Below are positions 1 through 11,390 of a stretch of DNA of 64,000 nt, in pieces (position 1 is the first letter of the stretch; every line of letters starts with the position of its first letter). Both the position numbers and the translations under genes were made by a program. The DNA is from Cymbidium sinense. Lineage: Eukaryota > Streptophyta > Magnoliopsida > Asparagales > Orchidaceae. Under the pieces are notes generated by a model. It had not been told where the DNA came from. It saw nothing but the letters and a program-made list of their open reading frames with translations, and did no database searches. The stretch lies in assembly GCA_021442155.1 (NCBI GenBank), contig CM038228.1, positions 86,940,114 through 87,004,113 of the forward strand, read 5' to 3'.

Positions 1-3000
1 AATGTCATGTAAGCTCATGACCGTCGATCCAAGTAGGTGGAGATATACTCCTCCTTGTTCCATTCAAATTCAAGTCTCTTGCATTTGATTGAGCCCTAGG
101 AACCCAAACAGAGCTTCCCCAAGCTTCTCCAAGGTTTCCCAAGCTCATTCAAACTTCCCATTTCTCAGTTTTCCTTGAGCCAAAAATAGGGGAGGTAGGA
201 GAATTTTTTGACTTGCTCGTCACTCCACCAAAGTCCAATTGCTCTTGCAAGCACCATCAGGGAGACAAGTCGAGCACGCCCAAGGTGTTTTCCAAGAAAC
301 CAAGCCACGGGAAGGAGGAGCTAGACCAAAGTGTCAAGCCATTGAAGTAAGCTTTGGTCAATAGGAAGATCCACTTCATCTCATGCCTTCAAACCTTCAA
401 TAGGGCTTCATCTCCACTAGACGAAGCTACCTCAATATTTGGAAGCACCGGTGATAGCCTCCATCAAGGTATGCTTCAAAATCGAGCTTAGGGAGAAATT
501 ACTTTGGTCCTTTATGAAGGGAATTATTATCCCAATCGAATTTGACCATTGGATGTTCTTCCCCACACCTCTTGATGGTGTGGGTTGAATCTGTTGTCAG
601 AGCTCAAGTGAGCTCCCAAGCCATGGAGGATGGGCGGCCTCTCCCGATGAGGCGAGGATGAACCATGGACCATCCATCCATCGATGGATGGTCCTGATTA
701 AAACATGTTAGATCCAATGATTTTACCCTTTAAAACCAGGGGTTTAATCCTGATCATCCAATCCTTGATCGAACGATCCAAGGAGAAAATGTGTAATGCC
801 GCCGGCTGATGCGGCATAGGATTTGATTACTTAAATAACCAATCTCGTCGTGCCACGTGGTGCTGATGGGATTAGTTATATAATTAGGGTATTTAATAAT
901 CCCTTAATCACTGAAACTTCAAAAATAGATAATTAAATGTAAAAAAATTAGAAAAAAAATAAATAGGGCTCATTTTAAAGATAATTTAGAGGGAAATCCA
1001 ATAAAATTATTTCTAATTAATTTTGAACAGTGGATTTTCCTTGATTTTGGTTTAATTGGAAACCTAATAATCCTAATTATGCTATACTTATTTTATTAAT
1101 TAATTCCATACTTCTCAAGCATGTTTAGTGGGATGACTTCTGCCTCCCCTAATTTTTTTTAAATTTATTAATGAGCTAATTAGAAAAATCAATTAATGAA
1201 TCCCTAATTACCCCTTAATGAAATTAAGATCAATTAAACATGTGAACAATGATTTAATCATTTAATTATGATAATTAAATAGTATTTAAGTGAGTAGGAG
1301 TTTTATAGAATAATTTTGGGATATTTTCTCTAAGCTATTCCTTCAACTCCATTTTTTAATCCAAACATAATTAAGGATTAATCCACTAATGATTTTTTTA
1401 ATTAGCTTTTAAGCTTACAAAATCAATCTGAATTTAATCAATCTCCTTCTCGGTAGATCCTTAGGTGTTCAAAAGCCTATGGCAAGCTTAAGGAAATCAT
1501 GTCTAACCCACATGTGTAGGAAGGTTATGAAAATACTTAATTAAACTGTTTAGTTTAACTAATCAATGATTGTGAGCCAATTATAATAGGCCCCTTTTTT
1601 CTTAAGAGCATTGTTGATTTAAATTGTATGTGATTGCATATCATATGTTGGCTCATAATTGTTAGGTTAATTATGTTAAGGTGGTGTAGGTAAAGGGTAA
1701 TTAATGAACTTAATTCACACCTTAACCTAAATAAAATATAAAATCAATCTAATGGTTCTAAAAATTAAACTAAAATAACACACACATGTGGGAAATGGGT
1801 TAGGACCAACAAACCTTTTCACATTTTCTAAAATCAAATCAAACTCAAAATTAAAATAAAATTTCTTTAAACAATCTTGATTCACTTTAAATGATCATAT
1901 TCCATAAGATTATCTTTAGGAATTAATTAGGATGAATGAAGTTACATGCTTACATCACTTTATTTCTTTCCAAGTATGTTAAATGTGATTTATCATATGA
2001 ATTCATGCATTCATACCTTTTGAAAAATCAAATTAAAATGAAATATTTCCTTTATGTCAAATTGTATGCTTTGGCTAAAGTAAGAATATGAGTGGTTATT
2101 ATCACTATTAAATCAAAAGTTATTTTCAAAACTTATAAATCAAAGATTACAAATGAATGTATGCTACTTATTAGTATTTATAAGCTTGCACGTGAATATA
2201 GCCTAAAATGTGTTATGTGGTTTTCTCCTCTTTTCTTAACATGGTTTGTATAGGATTTGCAAAGTATATAGTTCATTTGAAAAGAACATAACACTTGCTT
2301 AAATTTATTCCTATGCACTCCCATGTCATGAATTAAGAAGGATCATCACATTACACATACAAATTAAACAAACAAAATCAAACAAACAAACATAAACCTT
2401 TTGCATGATTCTTTTTTCCATTCATTTCTTTTTGTAAATGCACATGTATTTAAGAAAAATGGTATATTAGTCTAGACATCCCAGGGTTGCGAGGCTTTAA
2501 GTAGCCCTGAGAAGGTCTTGTACCTTATACCCTTGGTGTAGAAAATAATAACGTCATACTCACTTATGTCTTTCATACATGTAAATGTGCATTTGATTAA
2601 TGGATAAAAGAATCCCTATTTTTTTTTACATGACAAAATCATGCATCATAAAAATACTTAAATTTCCTTAAGCAACATCTCTTAGCACTCATCATTAGGG
2701 CGTGCTAAATATTGGTAATGCATGTATAGATATGTATAGGATTTATTCATGTGCATGATACACATGTTGGAAAGAAATAAAGTGTGGTGTGTTTTGTGAT
2801 AGTAATTCACTTTAATTAATCTTGAAATATCTTTCTTATTGAATAAGTTTATCTAGAGTAAATCTAAACTTAGGATTAATTAAAATGCATAATAAAATAT
2901 TCATTAAATAAAAATCACTAATGAATCTACGTTAAAATTTACTTAAAGTAGGGAGGAAAGAGAAGTTCTCTTCTCTTTTCCTCTCTTTACAACACTTAGT

Positions 3001-3658
3001 AATTAAGTGTAGGTTCATTCAAACCAAATCAAATTATCAAATAAAATTAACAAATCAACTAAATCACTTAAATGAAATCACCTTCTAAGTTGACCCCTTT
3101 CACACTTAGAAAATCTTAACCTTAAAGCCTAGCTAAGACATACCACACAAGCCTTAAATGACACACACATTAGGCTAAGTCATCATTTCTAGCTCTATGT
3201 ATGGGTGGTGCATGATTTGATGCTTGATTTTATTTTGTGATGTGATATTTAGTCTGGATGTTAGGGTGTATATACGTAGACTGGATGATAGGATGATCTT
3301 AGTCTAATCATTATCTTCAGTAGGGGATTGTGCTTAAGGGGCACTGTAATAAAAATAAATACTTTTGCTATGCAGGTTGCTTATACCCCTAAGCATAATG
3401 CAAAATAGGCCAGTGGACTTGGTTACTCATGTGCGGGGTGCTAAGTCCAATTTATTCATATACATGCTTGGGATTGTGTGGTTTGTTTAGCTAATCTCTA
3501 TTTTGTAAATTTTAGTTAGATTTACTTTTCCCATTTTCATGTAATTCTGTAATTAAGATTTGGAATGAATATTATGGGGGATTAGGATGAACATTGGTCA
3601 TAAGACTATGTCTTGTGCACCATGTGAAGCCTTTGGAGCCACCATATTCCAACCAACC

Positions 3659-3720
3659 AAAAGAAGAAAGAAGAAAGAAGAAAGAAGAAGGAAGAGAGAA
3701 GAAAGAAGAAATGAAGAATA
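3659..3720 (+). repeat. GAAGAAA purine-rich microsatellite inside LTR A
   Basis: A run of AGAAGAA/AGAAAGAAG units with no pyrimidine for long stretches. The same LTR position in C (about 14098-14140) and B (30005-30055) is also purine-rich but shorter, so the tract expanded in A. Confidence 0.8.
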
Positions 3721-5050
3721 AAGACCCTATAACATGAATTCCTTTTTGATTGTAATTAATTCATTTGTAATGCAGGTTGTATAAGGGTAGAGCTTAGCTA
3801 CCCAATTTCTTTTCGGGTTTGTGCGATGGAGCCTGACCACAAAGGTCTTTTATTCTTTTGCGCTAGCTTTATAAATTTGTTTGATGTTTGATTAGCTTGT
3901 GCATTAAGATGGCATATTTTTCTAGTTTCTTCCTTGCTTTGATGAATGGCCTAGATACGATTAGGCTCTTAAGAAAAAGTAAAATTTCTATCCAATTAAT
4001 CAACTCAAAATTAAAAATTAACAACTCATAACCTCACCTAAAGCCTAGGTTATAAATCAAGATAAAAGATTTAGCAACCCCTTAAATGGATGTTGTATAT
4101 TTTCACATCATGCATAAAAAAGTATCTTATTTCACTCTTGCTTATGGAGGACTTCCACCTTTGCTAGGGAACTTGGCTAGACCTTTGAGAGCTATGGTGG
4201 AAACACACCTCCTTCTTATTGATTTTGGCTCATAATTTAATTTCTCATACATTAGGCATATAAATCCCATAGCTTCTGTCAAATTAATTATCCAAAAATG
4301 AAAATAAAATACAACAAAAAAATTTACATTATATTTAAGTCATTAATCTTGCCCTACATGAGCTAGTCTCTTAGAGAGTGTTTTTAAGGACTCATACTCT
4401 TTCTTAATAGACAAAAGCTTAGTTATCTTTCAAAAGTATATGACTTGCCTACATGTATTTAAAATCATAGGATGAGTTAGTTGGCGGCCACCCTAGGCAA
4501 TTGTAAGTCCAAACAGTCATAATTTATCCTCTCTTATGGAGGTAAATCATATACCCATTTTCTCCTTAGATTTAGGTCATGCTTTGGCTCTCGTCAAAGC
4601 TCCCTAGATTTAGATTCAAAGGTTGTTGCATCCCTTTACGTCTACAAGCATAAATCCTCACCTCTTAGGCTTTTCCATGATCTTGTGTTATGGAATTATG
4701 AGCCCTAGATTTCTAATAAAAATTCAACTCAAACAAAATAAATCACTTCAATTTCAAAAATACAAAACCCAATCATATAATAGTTTGGGATGCTTATTAG
4801 GCTTCCTAGTATCATAAGCATCCCCTATTTATCTTCATTTTATTTTGATAATAACTCCCTCCTTTTTGATCAATCCCACTTGATCTTCTAAAAATAACCA
4901 ATTGATTGATAGTCTTATCTTCAAAATCTTTGGAGACAATGATCATTTACCTTAATCGAGAGCATTTTTAAGGAATCTCATTTATTAAGATGTAATTAAC
5001 TATGGGGGCTTGCCTCCATAGGGAACTTAATGAACCTGATTTAAAATAAA

Positions 5051-5081
5051 TTTTATTTTACTTTTCCATGTAAACTAGGGG
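5051..5081 (+). other. U5-side LTR hairpin, A copy (decayed stem)
   Basis: The loop TTTTCCAT and the right arm (GTAAACTAGGG) are present but the left arm has changed to ATTTTAC context, so only the inner stem pairs. It is the decayed version of the hairpin intact at 31360-31389. Confidence 0.55.
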
Positions 5082-5317
5082 AAGAATCTCTGGTACATTC
5101 GAAGACCCATTGTCCTTAGGAGTCCTTATTAAGGTGATTGGGTTCATTGTAGGATGATGACTTCTGTCTCTCAAGATAGTATATCATTCCTCAATGTAGT
5201 ACACGATCACCCTAATAAGAATATTTGCGGATCTACGTGGTGTCTTCTAAAAGGCATTTTTGTCTTCATTTGACTCATTTAAATGAAGATGAAAATAAAA
5301 TTTACAACAGATTTGTC

Positions 5318-5335
5318 TGGCAACTCCGTTGGGGA
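5318..5335 (+). other. Primer-binding site, element A
   Basis: TGGCAACTCCGTTGGGGA begins eight bases after the LTR terminus. It matches the B site (31579-31596) at 15 of 18 positions. A TGG start is complementary to the CCA end of a tRNA. Published Ogre elements use tRNA-Arg; I recall this but cannot confirm the exact isoacceptor here. Confidence 0.8.
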
Positions 5336-5481
5336 TGGTTCCTCTCTCCATCTTTGGTAAATGATCATTATCTCTAAGTATTGATAGTAGATTTATACTT
5401 TGTATAAGTCCAAGAATATCTTTCTTTTTTGTTGGCACTTAGTTTATTTAATCCTTAAGCTAAGCTAGCCAACATCCTTTA

Positions 5482-5517
5482 GGTTTTAGGACTTCACTCC
5501 GTGAAGATCTTAAAACC
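5482..5517 (+). other. Leader hairpin 1, element A
   Basis: GGTTTTAGGACTTCAC pairs with GTGAAGATCTTAAAACC across a three-base TCC loop: about 16 pairs with one bulge and one G-U. It lies 147 bases after the primer-binding site. The same structure, with changed bases in the stem, sits at 31744-31775 in element B. Confidence 0.7.
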
Positions 5518-5581
5518 CCTGTTGGGTTTCCCAATAGGTAAAAATAAAAATTTAATAAAAAGAAATGACTAAAGACTTCCT

Positions 5582-5603
5582 CCTTACCATTTCTATGGTA
5601 AGG
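5582..5603 (+). other. Leader hairpin 2, element A
   Basis: CCTTACCAT-TTCT-ATGGTAAGG is a perfect nine-pair stem with a four-base loop. The homologous site in B (31849-31870) has CTTCACCAT/ATGGTGAGG: one U-A pair has become C-G and one C-G has become U-G, so pairing is kept. Confidence 0.75.
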
Positions 5604-5805
5604 TAAGGTTCATTCCAAAAATAAAGAAAAATAAATCCTTTATAAAAATATCAATTTCCAAAAAGCACTTTTTTAAAATGCACATAATAAAATGTTAGCA
5701 CAAAAATTTTCATAAAACAACCTCATCTAACAATCTTCATGATTGCTATAGGTAGGGTCTTTTCAAAAAAAAATAATCAAAATCACCAATTATATTTTCA
5801 AAAAG

Positions 5806-6540
5806 CATGAATGAACATCTTCACTCAATTTATTTTGATGAAGATTTCATTTTCAAAAAAAAAATCCAAAATTATATTTTCAAAAAGCACAAATGAACAT
5901 CTTCACTCAATTTATTTTGATGAAGATTTCATTTTTCAAAAACAAAATCCACAATTATATTTTCCAAAAGCACAAATGATCATCCTCATTCAATTTATTA
6001 AATGAAGATTTTATTTTCAAAATAAAATCAATGATCATCTTATCAAAATCAACAATCATCTTTTTCAAAAATAAAATCCAAAATCATATTTTCAAAAAAA
6101 ATAAATGAACATCTTCACTCAATTTATTTTGATGAAGATTTCATTTTCAAAAACAAAATCAACAATCGTATTTTCCAAAAGGACAAATGAACTTCCTCAT
6201 TCAATTTATTGAATGAAGATTTCATTTTTAAAACTAAATCAAAATCATCTTTTCAAAGATAAAATCAACAATCATCTTTTCAAAAATAAAATCCAAAGTC
6301 ATATTTTCCAAAAGCACAAATGAATTTCCTTATTCAATTTATTAAATGAAGATTTCATTTTCAAAACAAAATCAACAATCATCTTTTCAAAAATAAAATC
6401 AAAAATCATATGTTCAAAAAGCACAAATGAACATCCTCATTCAATTCATTGAATGAAGATTTCATTTTCAAAATAAAATCAATAATCATCTTTTCAAAAT
6501 TAACAATCATCCTTTCAAAAAAAATCAAAACACATTTGGA
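5806..6540 (+). repeat. Leader hairpin array, element A, type 1 units
   Basis: Degenerate tandem units of about 80-105 bp. Each has a TTCA-type inverted repeat around a short AT loop (for example CATTCAATTCATTGAATG near 6440, and ATCTTCACT...GATGAAGAT near 5816) followed by 'ttcattttcaaaa' and an A-rich spacer with 'aaaatcaacaatcat'. About eight units are visible. Confidence 0.8.
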
Positions 6541-7970
6541 TACCTCATTTAGCATACTTAAATTTGTTAAATGAAGATCCTCTTTTCAAAATCAAAAAAT
6601 TGAAACACATTTGGATCTTTCATTTAACATGCCCAAATTTGCTAAGTGAGGCTCATCTTTTCAAATTCAAAATCACAAAAATCAAACACAGTTGGATTCT
6701 TTATTTAGCATACCATAATTTGCTAAGTGAAGATCCTCTTTTCAAAAATAAAAACACATTTGGATCCCTCATTTAGCATACCCAAATTTGCTAAATGAAG
6801 ATTCTCTTTTGAAAATAAAAAATCAAACAACATTTGGATATTTCATTTACCATACCCAAATTTGTTGAGTGAAGATCCTCTTTTCAAAATCAAAATCATA
6901 AAAATCAAACACTCTTGGATTCTTCATTTAGCATACCATAATTTACTAAGTGAAGATCCTCTTTTCAAAAATGAAAACACATTTGGATCCCTCATTTAAA
7001 ATACCCAAATTTTCTAAATGAAGATCCTCTTTTCAAAATCAAAATCAAACAACACTTGGATCTTTCATTTACCATACCCAAATTTGTGAAGATCCTCTTT
7101 TCAAAATCAAAATCACAAAAATCAAACACACTTGGATTCTTTATTTAGCATACCCAAATTTGCTAAGTGAAGATCATCTTTTCAAAAATCAAAACATCAA
7201 AATCAAAAAAAAAAAAAAAAAAAAAAACACACACACACATTTGAACCTTATTTAGCATACACAAATTTGCTAAGTAAAGTTCTCATTTTCAAAAATGAAA
7301 AATACATTTGAAACTTATTTAGCATACACAAATTTGCTAAGTAAAGTTCTCATTTTCAAAAGTTCAAAATCAAAAATCAAAACACATTTGGATCATTTAT
7401 TTAGCATACCTAAATTTGCTAAGTAAAGAATCCTCTTTTCAAAAATCAAAACAAAACATATTTGTATCTTTTTAGCATACCTAAAGTTACTAAGAATCCT
7501 CTTTCCCAAAATCATCAAAAATCAAAACACATTTGGATTTCTTTTATTTAGCATACCTAAATTTGCTAAGTAAAGAATTCCCTTTTCAAAAATCATCAAA
7601 AACAAAACACATTTGGATTCTTTATTTAACATACCTAAATTTGCTAAGTAAAAATCCTCCTATTCAAAATCACCAAACACAAAACACATTCACATTCTTT
7701 ATTTAGCATACCCAAATTTGCTAAATAAATATCATCTTTTAAAAAATAATAAAATATTTAGATTCTTCATTTAGCATGCCCAAATTTGCTAAGTAAATAT
7801 TCTATTTTCAAATTCACACTTGATTCACAAACAAGCAAACAAAAGAAAAAAATTTATTTTCAAACACCTCACTTAGCATACCCAAATTTGCTAAGTAAGT
7901 AAATTCCAAAATCACAAATCCAAACAAAATCAATTGACCATTAACTTTAACATACTCAAATTTGTTAAAT
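6541..7970 (+). repeat. Leader hairpin array, element A, type 2 units
   Basis: About 18 degenerate units of 60-95 bp. The core is TTTAGCA-tacccaaat-TTGCTAAG, an inverted repeat (TTAGCA/TGCTAA), followed by 'tgaagatcctcttttcaaaa' and 'cacatttggat'. The B leader holds the same design with TTAACA/TGTTAA stems. A 23-base A run followed by (CA)n interrupts it at 7205-7239. Confidence 0.85.
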
Positions 7971-9135
7971 AAAGGGTCCCCAAACAATCAAAAATAAAAA
8001 TAAAATATGAACCTTGTTGACCTCATTTTTAGGATAAGCTCTCAACCCTTCCATCTTAGACATAGGACTCCTCTTAGAATTTAAGAGTTTCTTAGTCTTA
8101 AGACATATCTAGTGATTAGTTGGACACTCAACCTAGCCCTAGAAGACTTAGAAGAGTTAGCCATAGGAATAGGTCATGCCTTAGGGGTGTTAGGAAATTT
8201 GCCTACCCTTAGCTTAAATCATTCCTCACTTTCCTTCTTTCAAAGTCAAACTCCAAATCAATCTCATTTTATTTTCTCCAAACTCAAATCAATTCCATGA
8301 TTGAAATCCATGATTGAAATCTATGATTAAAACTCATGATCAAAATCCATCAAGATTCCTAAGTCCAAATTTTCCTAAGTCCTTAAGCCCCCCTTAAGGA
8401 CTTTACCAAAATCATGATCAAAACTTATTTAAATCTTTGAGATCTTCTCATGATTCATTTATATTTCCATTTATATTCACATATATAAATGAAATATAAA
8501 TTCAAATCAATCAAACTAAACTCAAATTTTCAAATCAATTCATGAAATTTTCTTAAGTCCCTTAATTTTCCATTAATGGACTTAGCCAAAATCATGATCA
8601 AACCAAATCAAATTCATGGGATTTTTTCATAATTAATTTATATCCTCATTTATATTCACATATATAAATGAAATATAAATATAAATCAATCAATCCAAAT
8701 TCAAAAATTCAAACTTCAAACTTCAAAATTTTTCTAAATCCCTTAAATCCTTCTTAATGGACTTAGCCTAAATCATGATTAAACCACTTCAAATCCTTGA
8801 AATTTTCTCATGGTCAATTTATATTATCATATATATTCACAAATATAAATGAAATATAAATTCAAACAATCAAAATCAATTCCAAAAATCAAACTCAAAT
8901 TCACTCAAAATCCATTCTAATTCTTTCAAGTCAAAATCTTGAACTTAGCCAAATCAATTTCAAATCAAGCCAAACTCTTGATTTTCTCTCATGATTCAAT
9001 CAACCCTACAATCATGAGCCCATATATAAATACAAACTTTAATAAGTCAGTCAAAACCCAAGTCAAAAATCAAAGCCAAAATCCTTTCATATTCTTCCTT
9101 TGAATATGGAATTGTTAAATGGATCAAAACCCATT

Positions 9136-10050
9136 TGACTTTAAACCACTTGTAAATGAATTTATATTTCAATCATAAGTCCATATACAAGTTCAATCAA
9201 ACTCAAATCAAGCTTTGACCAAGCCATTTGATCAACTTAGGCTCACTTGACCCAAAGTGACCTAAAGTACCCTTAAGAGCCAAATTCTAATCCTAACTAA
9301 ATTGGATTGAACTAAACTCACATATGTCTCTCATCATGATCAACAATCATCATGGGATGATCAATCTATCAAATTGGATCAAACCAAGTCAAACCTAAGA
9401 GTTGACCAAGTCAACACTTTGCCCAAAATGAAACCTAACATAGCCAAATTCCACCATAGGCCAAATTGATTGAAACCATTGATCTAAGTTTACTCATAAC
9501 CTATGTTTGAACTTGACCAAGCCAACATTTGAGCCTAACCTAGCCCAATTGGTCATTTGACCCAAGTTGACCCAATTTGACCTAAAAAGTCAAAATGTAT
9601 CAAAACTCGATCTAAGCCAAATTGATTGAAATCAATAGATCAAGTTTATTCCAAATCACTTGTTGAAATTGACCAAAGCCTCAATTGTCCAACTAGACCT
9701 AACCTAGCCCAATTGACCTTAGACCTAACATGACCTAAAGGGCTTATGTTGAGCCAAATTTGAAAAAAAAGATTGGAACAAAGATACCAATCCACTCCAT
9801 ATGACTAACCAAATCTAAACCTACCCTTGACCTACCTCGAATAGGTTAAATGGGTCAAATTGGTCAACTTGACCCATTTGACCTAAATGAAGTCATATGA
9901 GCCAAATTCATAACTATACCAAATTGAATCAAACCAAAGCCACCAAAACATTTCAAATGGTCATATGAACTTGACCAAACCCTTAGTTTGACCCAATTTG
10001 ACCAATTGGTCAACTCGATCCAAGTTGACCCATTTTGACCTAAATAGGTC
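9136..10050 (+). promoter_or_regulatory. TTGACC/T (W-box-like) cluster in U3 of C 5' LTR
   Basis: By hand I count about 25 TTGACC or TTGACT hexamers on the two strands in roughly 915 bp, often as face-to-face pairs such as GGTCAACTTGACC. TTGAC[C/T] is the core of the W-box bound by WRKY factors. The cluster ends about 450 bp before the likely TATA region. Whether any WRKY protein binds is inference. Confidence 0.6.
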
Positions 10051-10503
10051 AACATGAGCCAAACCTTATCAAATGAATTCCAAATCTCATGAAACTTGGC
10101 CAAACCTAGTTTCTCCACATACCCAACATATCCAAAGTAAAAAAATTAGCAAAATGATCATTCTACCCCTAAGATAGAATAAATTTTGGCTTAATCCATG
10201 GGTAATTTGATCATACCCACTTCATATCCACCTGATGCTTTCCTAATAGCTCAAGGGGACCTAATGAAGAGTGGTGCAACCAACCCATTGGGTTTGGGTC
10301 AACCCAATTGTCCCCAAGGCCAAACCCGATCCCATGGGTCAAAATGGCTAATTCAAAATCCATCTCCCACTCAAATTCAAGCACATGGGAGGTTGAAATT
10401 CCACTCAAGGCCTCAAATTGACCATGTGCAAACATCTAAATAATCAAACAACCCTCCCATTATGATCAATTGGATCAAAATGGCAAACTTCTGATAGTCC
10501 GAG

Positions 10504-10515
10504 ATCTTAAAGGGA
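10504..10515 (+). promoter_or_regulatory. Possible degenerate TATA region, C 5' LTR
   Basis: CTTAAAGGGAGA aligns with the TTATAAAAGGAG of the B 5' LTR (22703). It is not a good TATA box as it stands, so it may be decayed. Confidence 0.3.
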
Positions 10516-11094
10516 GATATACTCCCCCTAATCAAATTCAAAATCATCAGTCCTCATTTCGATTGAACCTAGGAAAGTCAGAGAAGCATTTCCTCAACCT
10601 CCTCAAGCTTCCTAGAGTGAAATCAAATCTCATCTTCTCGATTTTGCATAGTGTGAAAATAGGGGAGCTCACTTGAAATCCTAACTTTCTCCACACTTAA
10701 AACCATTCCAATTCCTCTTGCACACTTCTTCTAAGGACCAATTCGAGCTCACCCAAGCTTCCATTGGAGTTCCCATAGTAAGGAGAGAAGCAATTGGATC
10801 AAGGCCACATAGATCTTCAAGTGGTGTTGGTCCATAGAGCAAGCCACTCAATCCCAAGGCCAAGGAATTTCAATAGGGCTTCATCTCCACCAGATGAAGC
10901 TACCTCATCGATCTTGAGCACTGGTGATCACCTCTGGCGAGGTATGAAATTTTCTGACCACCTAGCATAGGAGGTGTTGGTCCTTTGTGAAGAGAATTTT
11001 CAATTCAAGCAAATCCCACAATTAGATGTGCCTCCCATTGCCTTTAGATGGTGTGGGTTAAGTTTGGTTTAAATCCGAGCTCAATCGAGCTTAG

Positions 11095-11390
11095 ATCTTC
11101 CCCTAGATCATGGATGACCTCTACTTATCTAAGGGGAAGAACTGGTGAGATCTCAGCCATCCATTCACGCATTTTAGATGGACGGCCGAGATAATTCCCA
11201 TGTTTAGATTTCTTTTATCCCTTTTAAAACTGCGGGGAGATCTTTGGTCGTCCGATCTTTGATCAGGCGAGATCATATCGACCATCAAGTTGCCTCACGG
11301 GATTTGACATTTAAGTAGTGGCTCCAGCGACGACCGCGCAAAGAGGCTGAGCGCCACGCTGTGCAGGTGAGCTAGACGATTAGTTAGGGA
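11095..11390 (+). other. GC-richer, CpG-bearing patch in C 5' LTR
   Basis: A stretch with several CGs (for example 'gacgaccgcgcaaagaggctgagcgcc' split around 11328-11352) inside otherwise AT-rich DNA. Equivalent patches lie at 605-860 (A), 23160-23530 (B 5') and 47820-48240 (B 3'). It is downstream of the predicted transcription start. No gene seen. Confidence 0.5.

Larger units (their letters stand above)
1..5309 (+). mobile_element. Element A: 5' LTR, 3' portion only (window starts inside it)
   Basis: This is the downstream two thirds of a giant LTR. It aligns in order with 10480-15728 of the C 5' LTR: shared landmarks include the 'gacttctgcctcccctaatt' block (1133 and 11638), 'ggctttaagtag' (2491 and 12958), the GAAGAAA-rich tract (3660-3720) and the conserved U5-side block at 4990-5240. 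It ends in ...ACAACA at 5309, eight bases before the primer-binding site, as an LTR should. It contains no coding region; short open frames here lack any recognisable domain. By eye it is only about 75% similar to the C LTR, so it belongs to a different, older or subfamily-distinct insertion. Confidence 0.85.
5336..8017 (+). mobile_element. Element A: leader between PBS and lost gag
   Basis: The first 300 bases after the primer-binding site match the B leader (31597-31870), including both hairpins. The rest is a tandem array of hairpin units. No gag or pol sequence follows: the leader runs directly into the C 5' LTR at 8018. Either C inserted here and the remainder of A lies beyond this window, or A lost its interior. 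The short open frames in this stretch are translations of the repeat and are not genes. Confidence 0.75.

Noticed and set aside
5460..7980. A centromeric or independent satellite array
   Set aside because: It sits immediately after a PBS and two shared leader hairpins, and the B leader has the same design, so it belongs to the element.
5247..8300. Short open frames in the A leader and LTR start as small proteins
   Set aside because: They are translations of tandem repeats or LTR sequence with no conservation of reading frame between copies.
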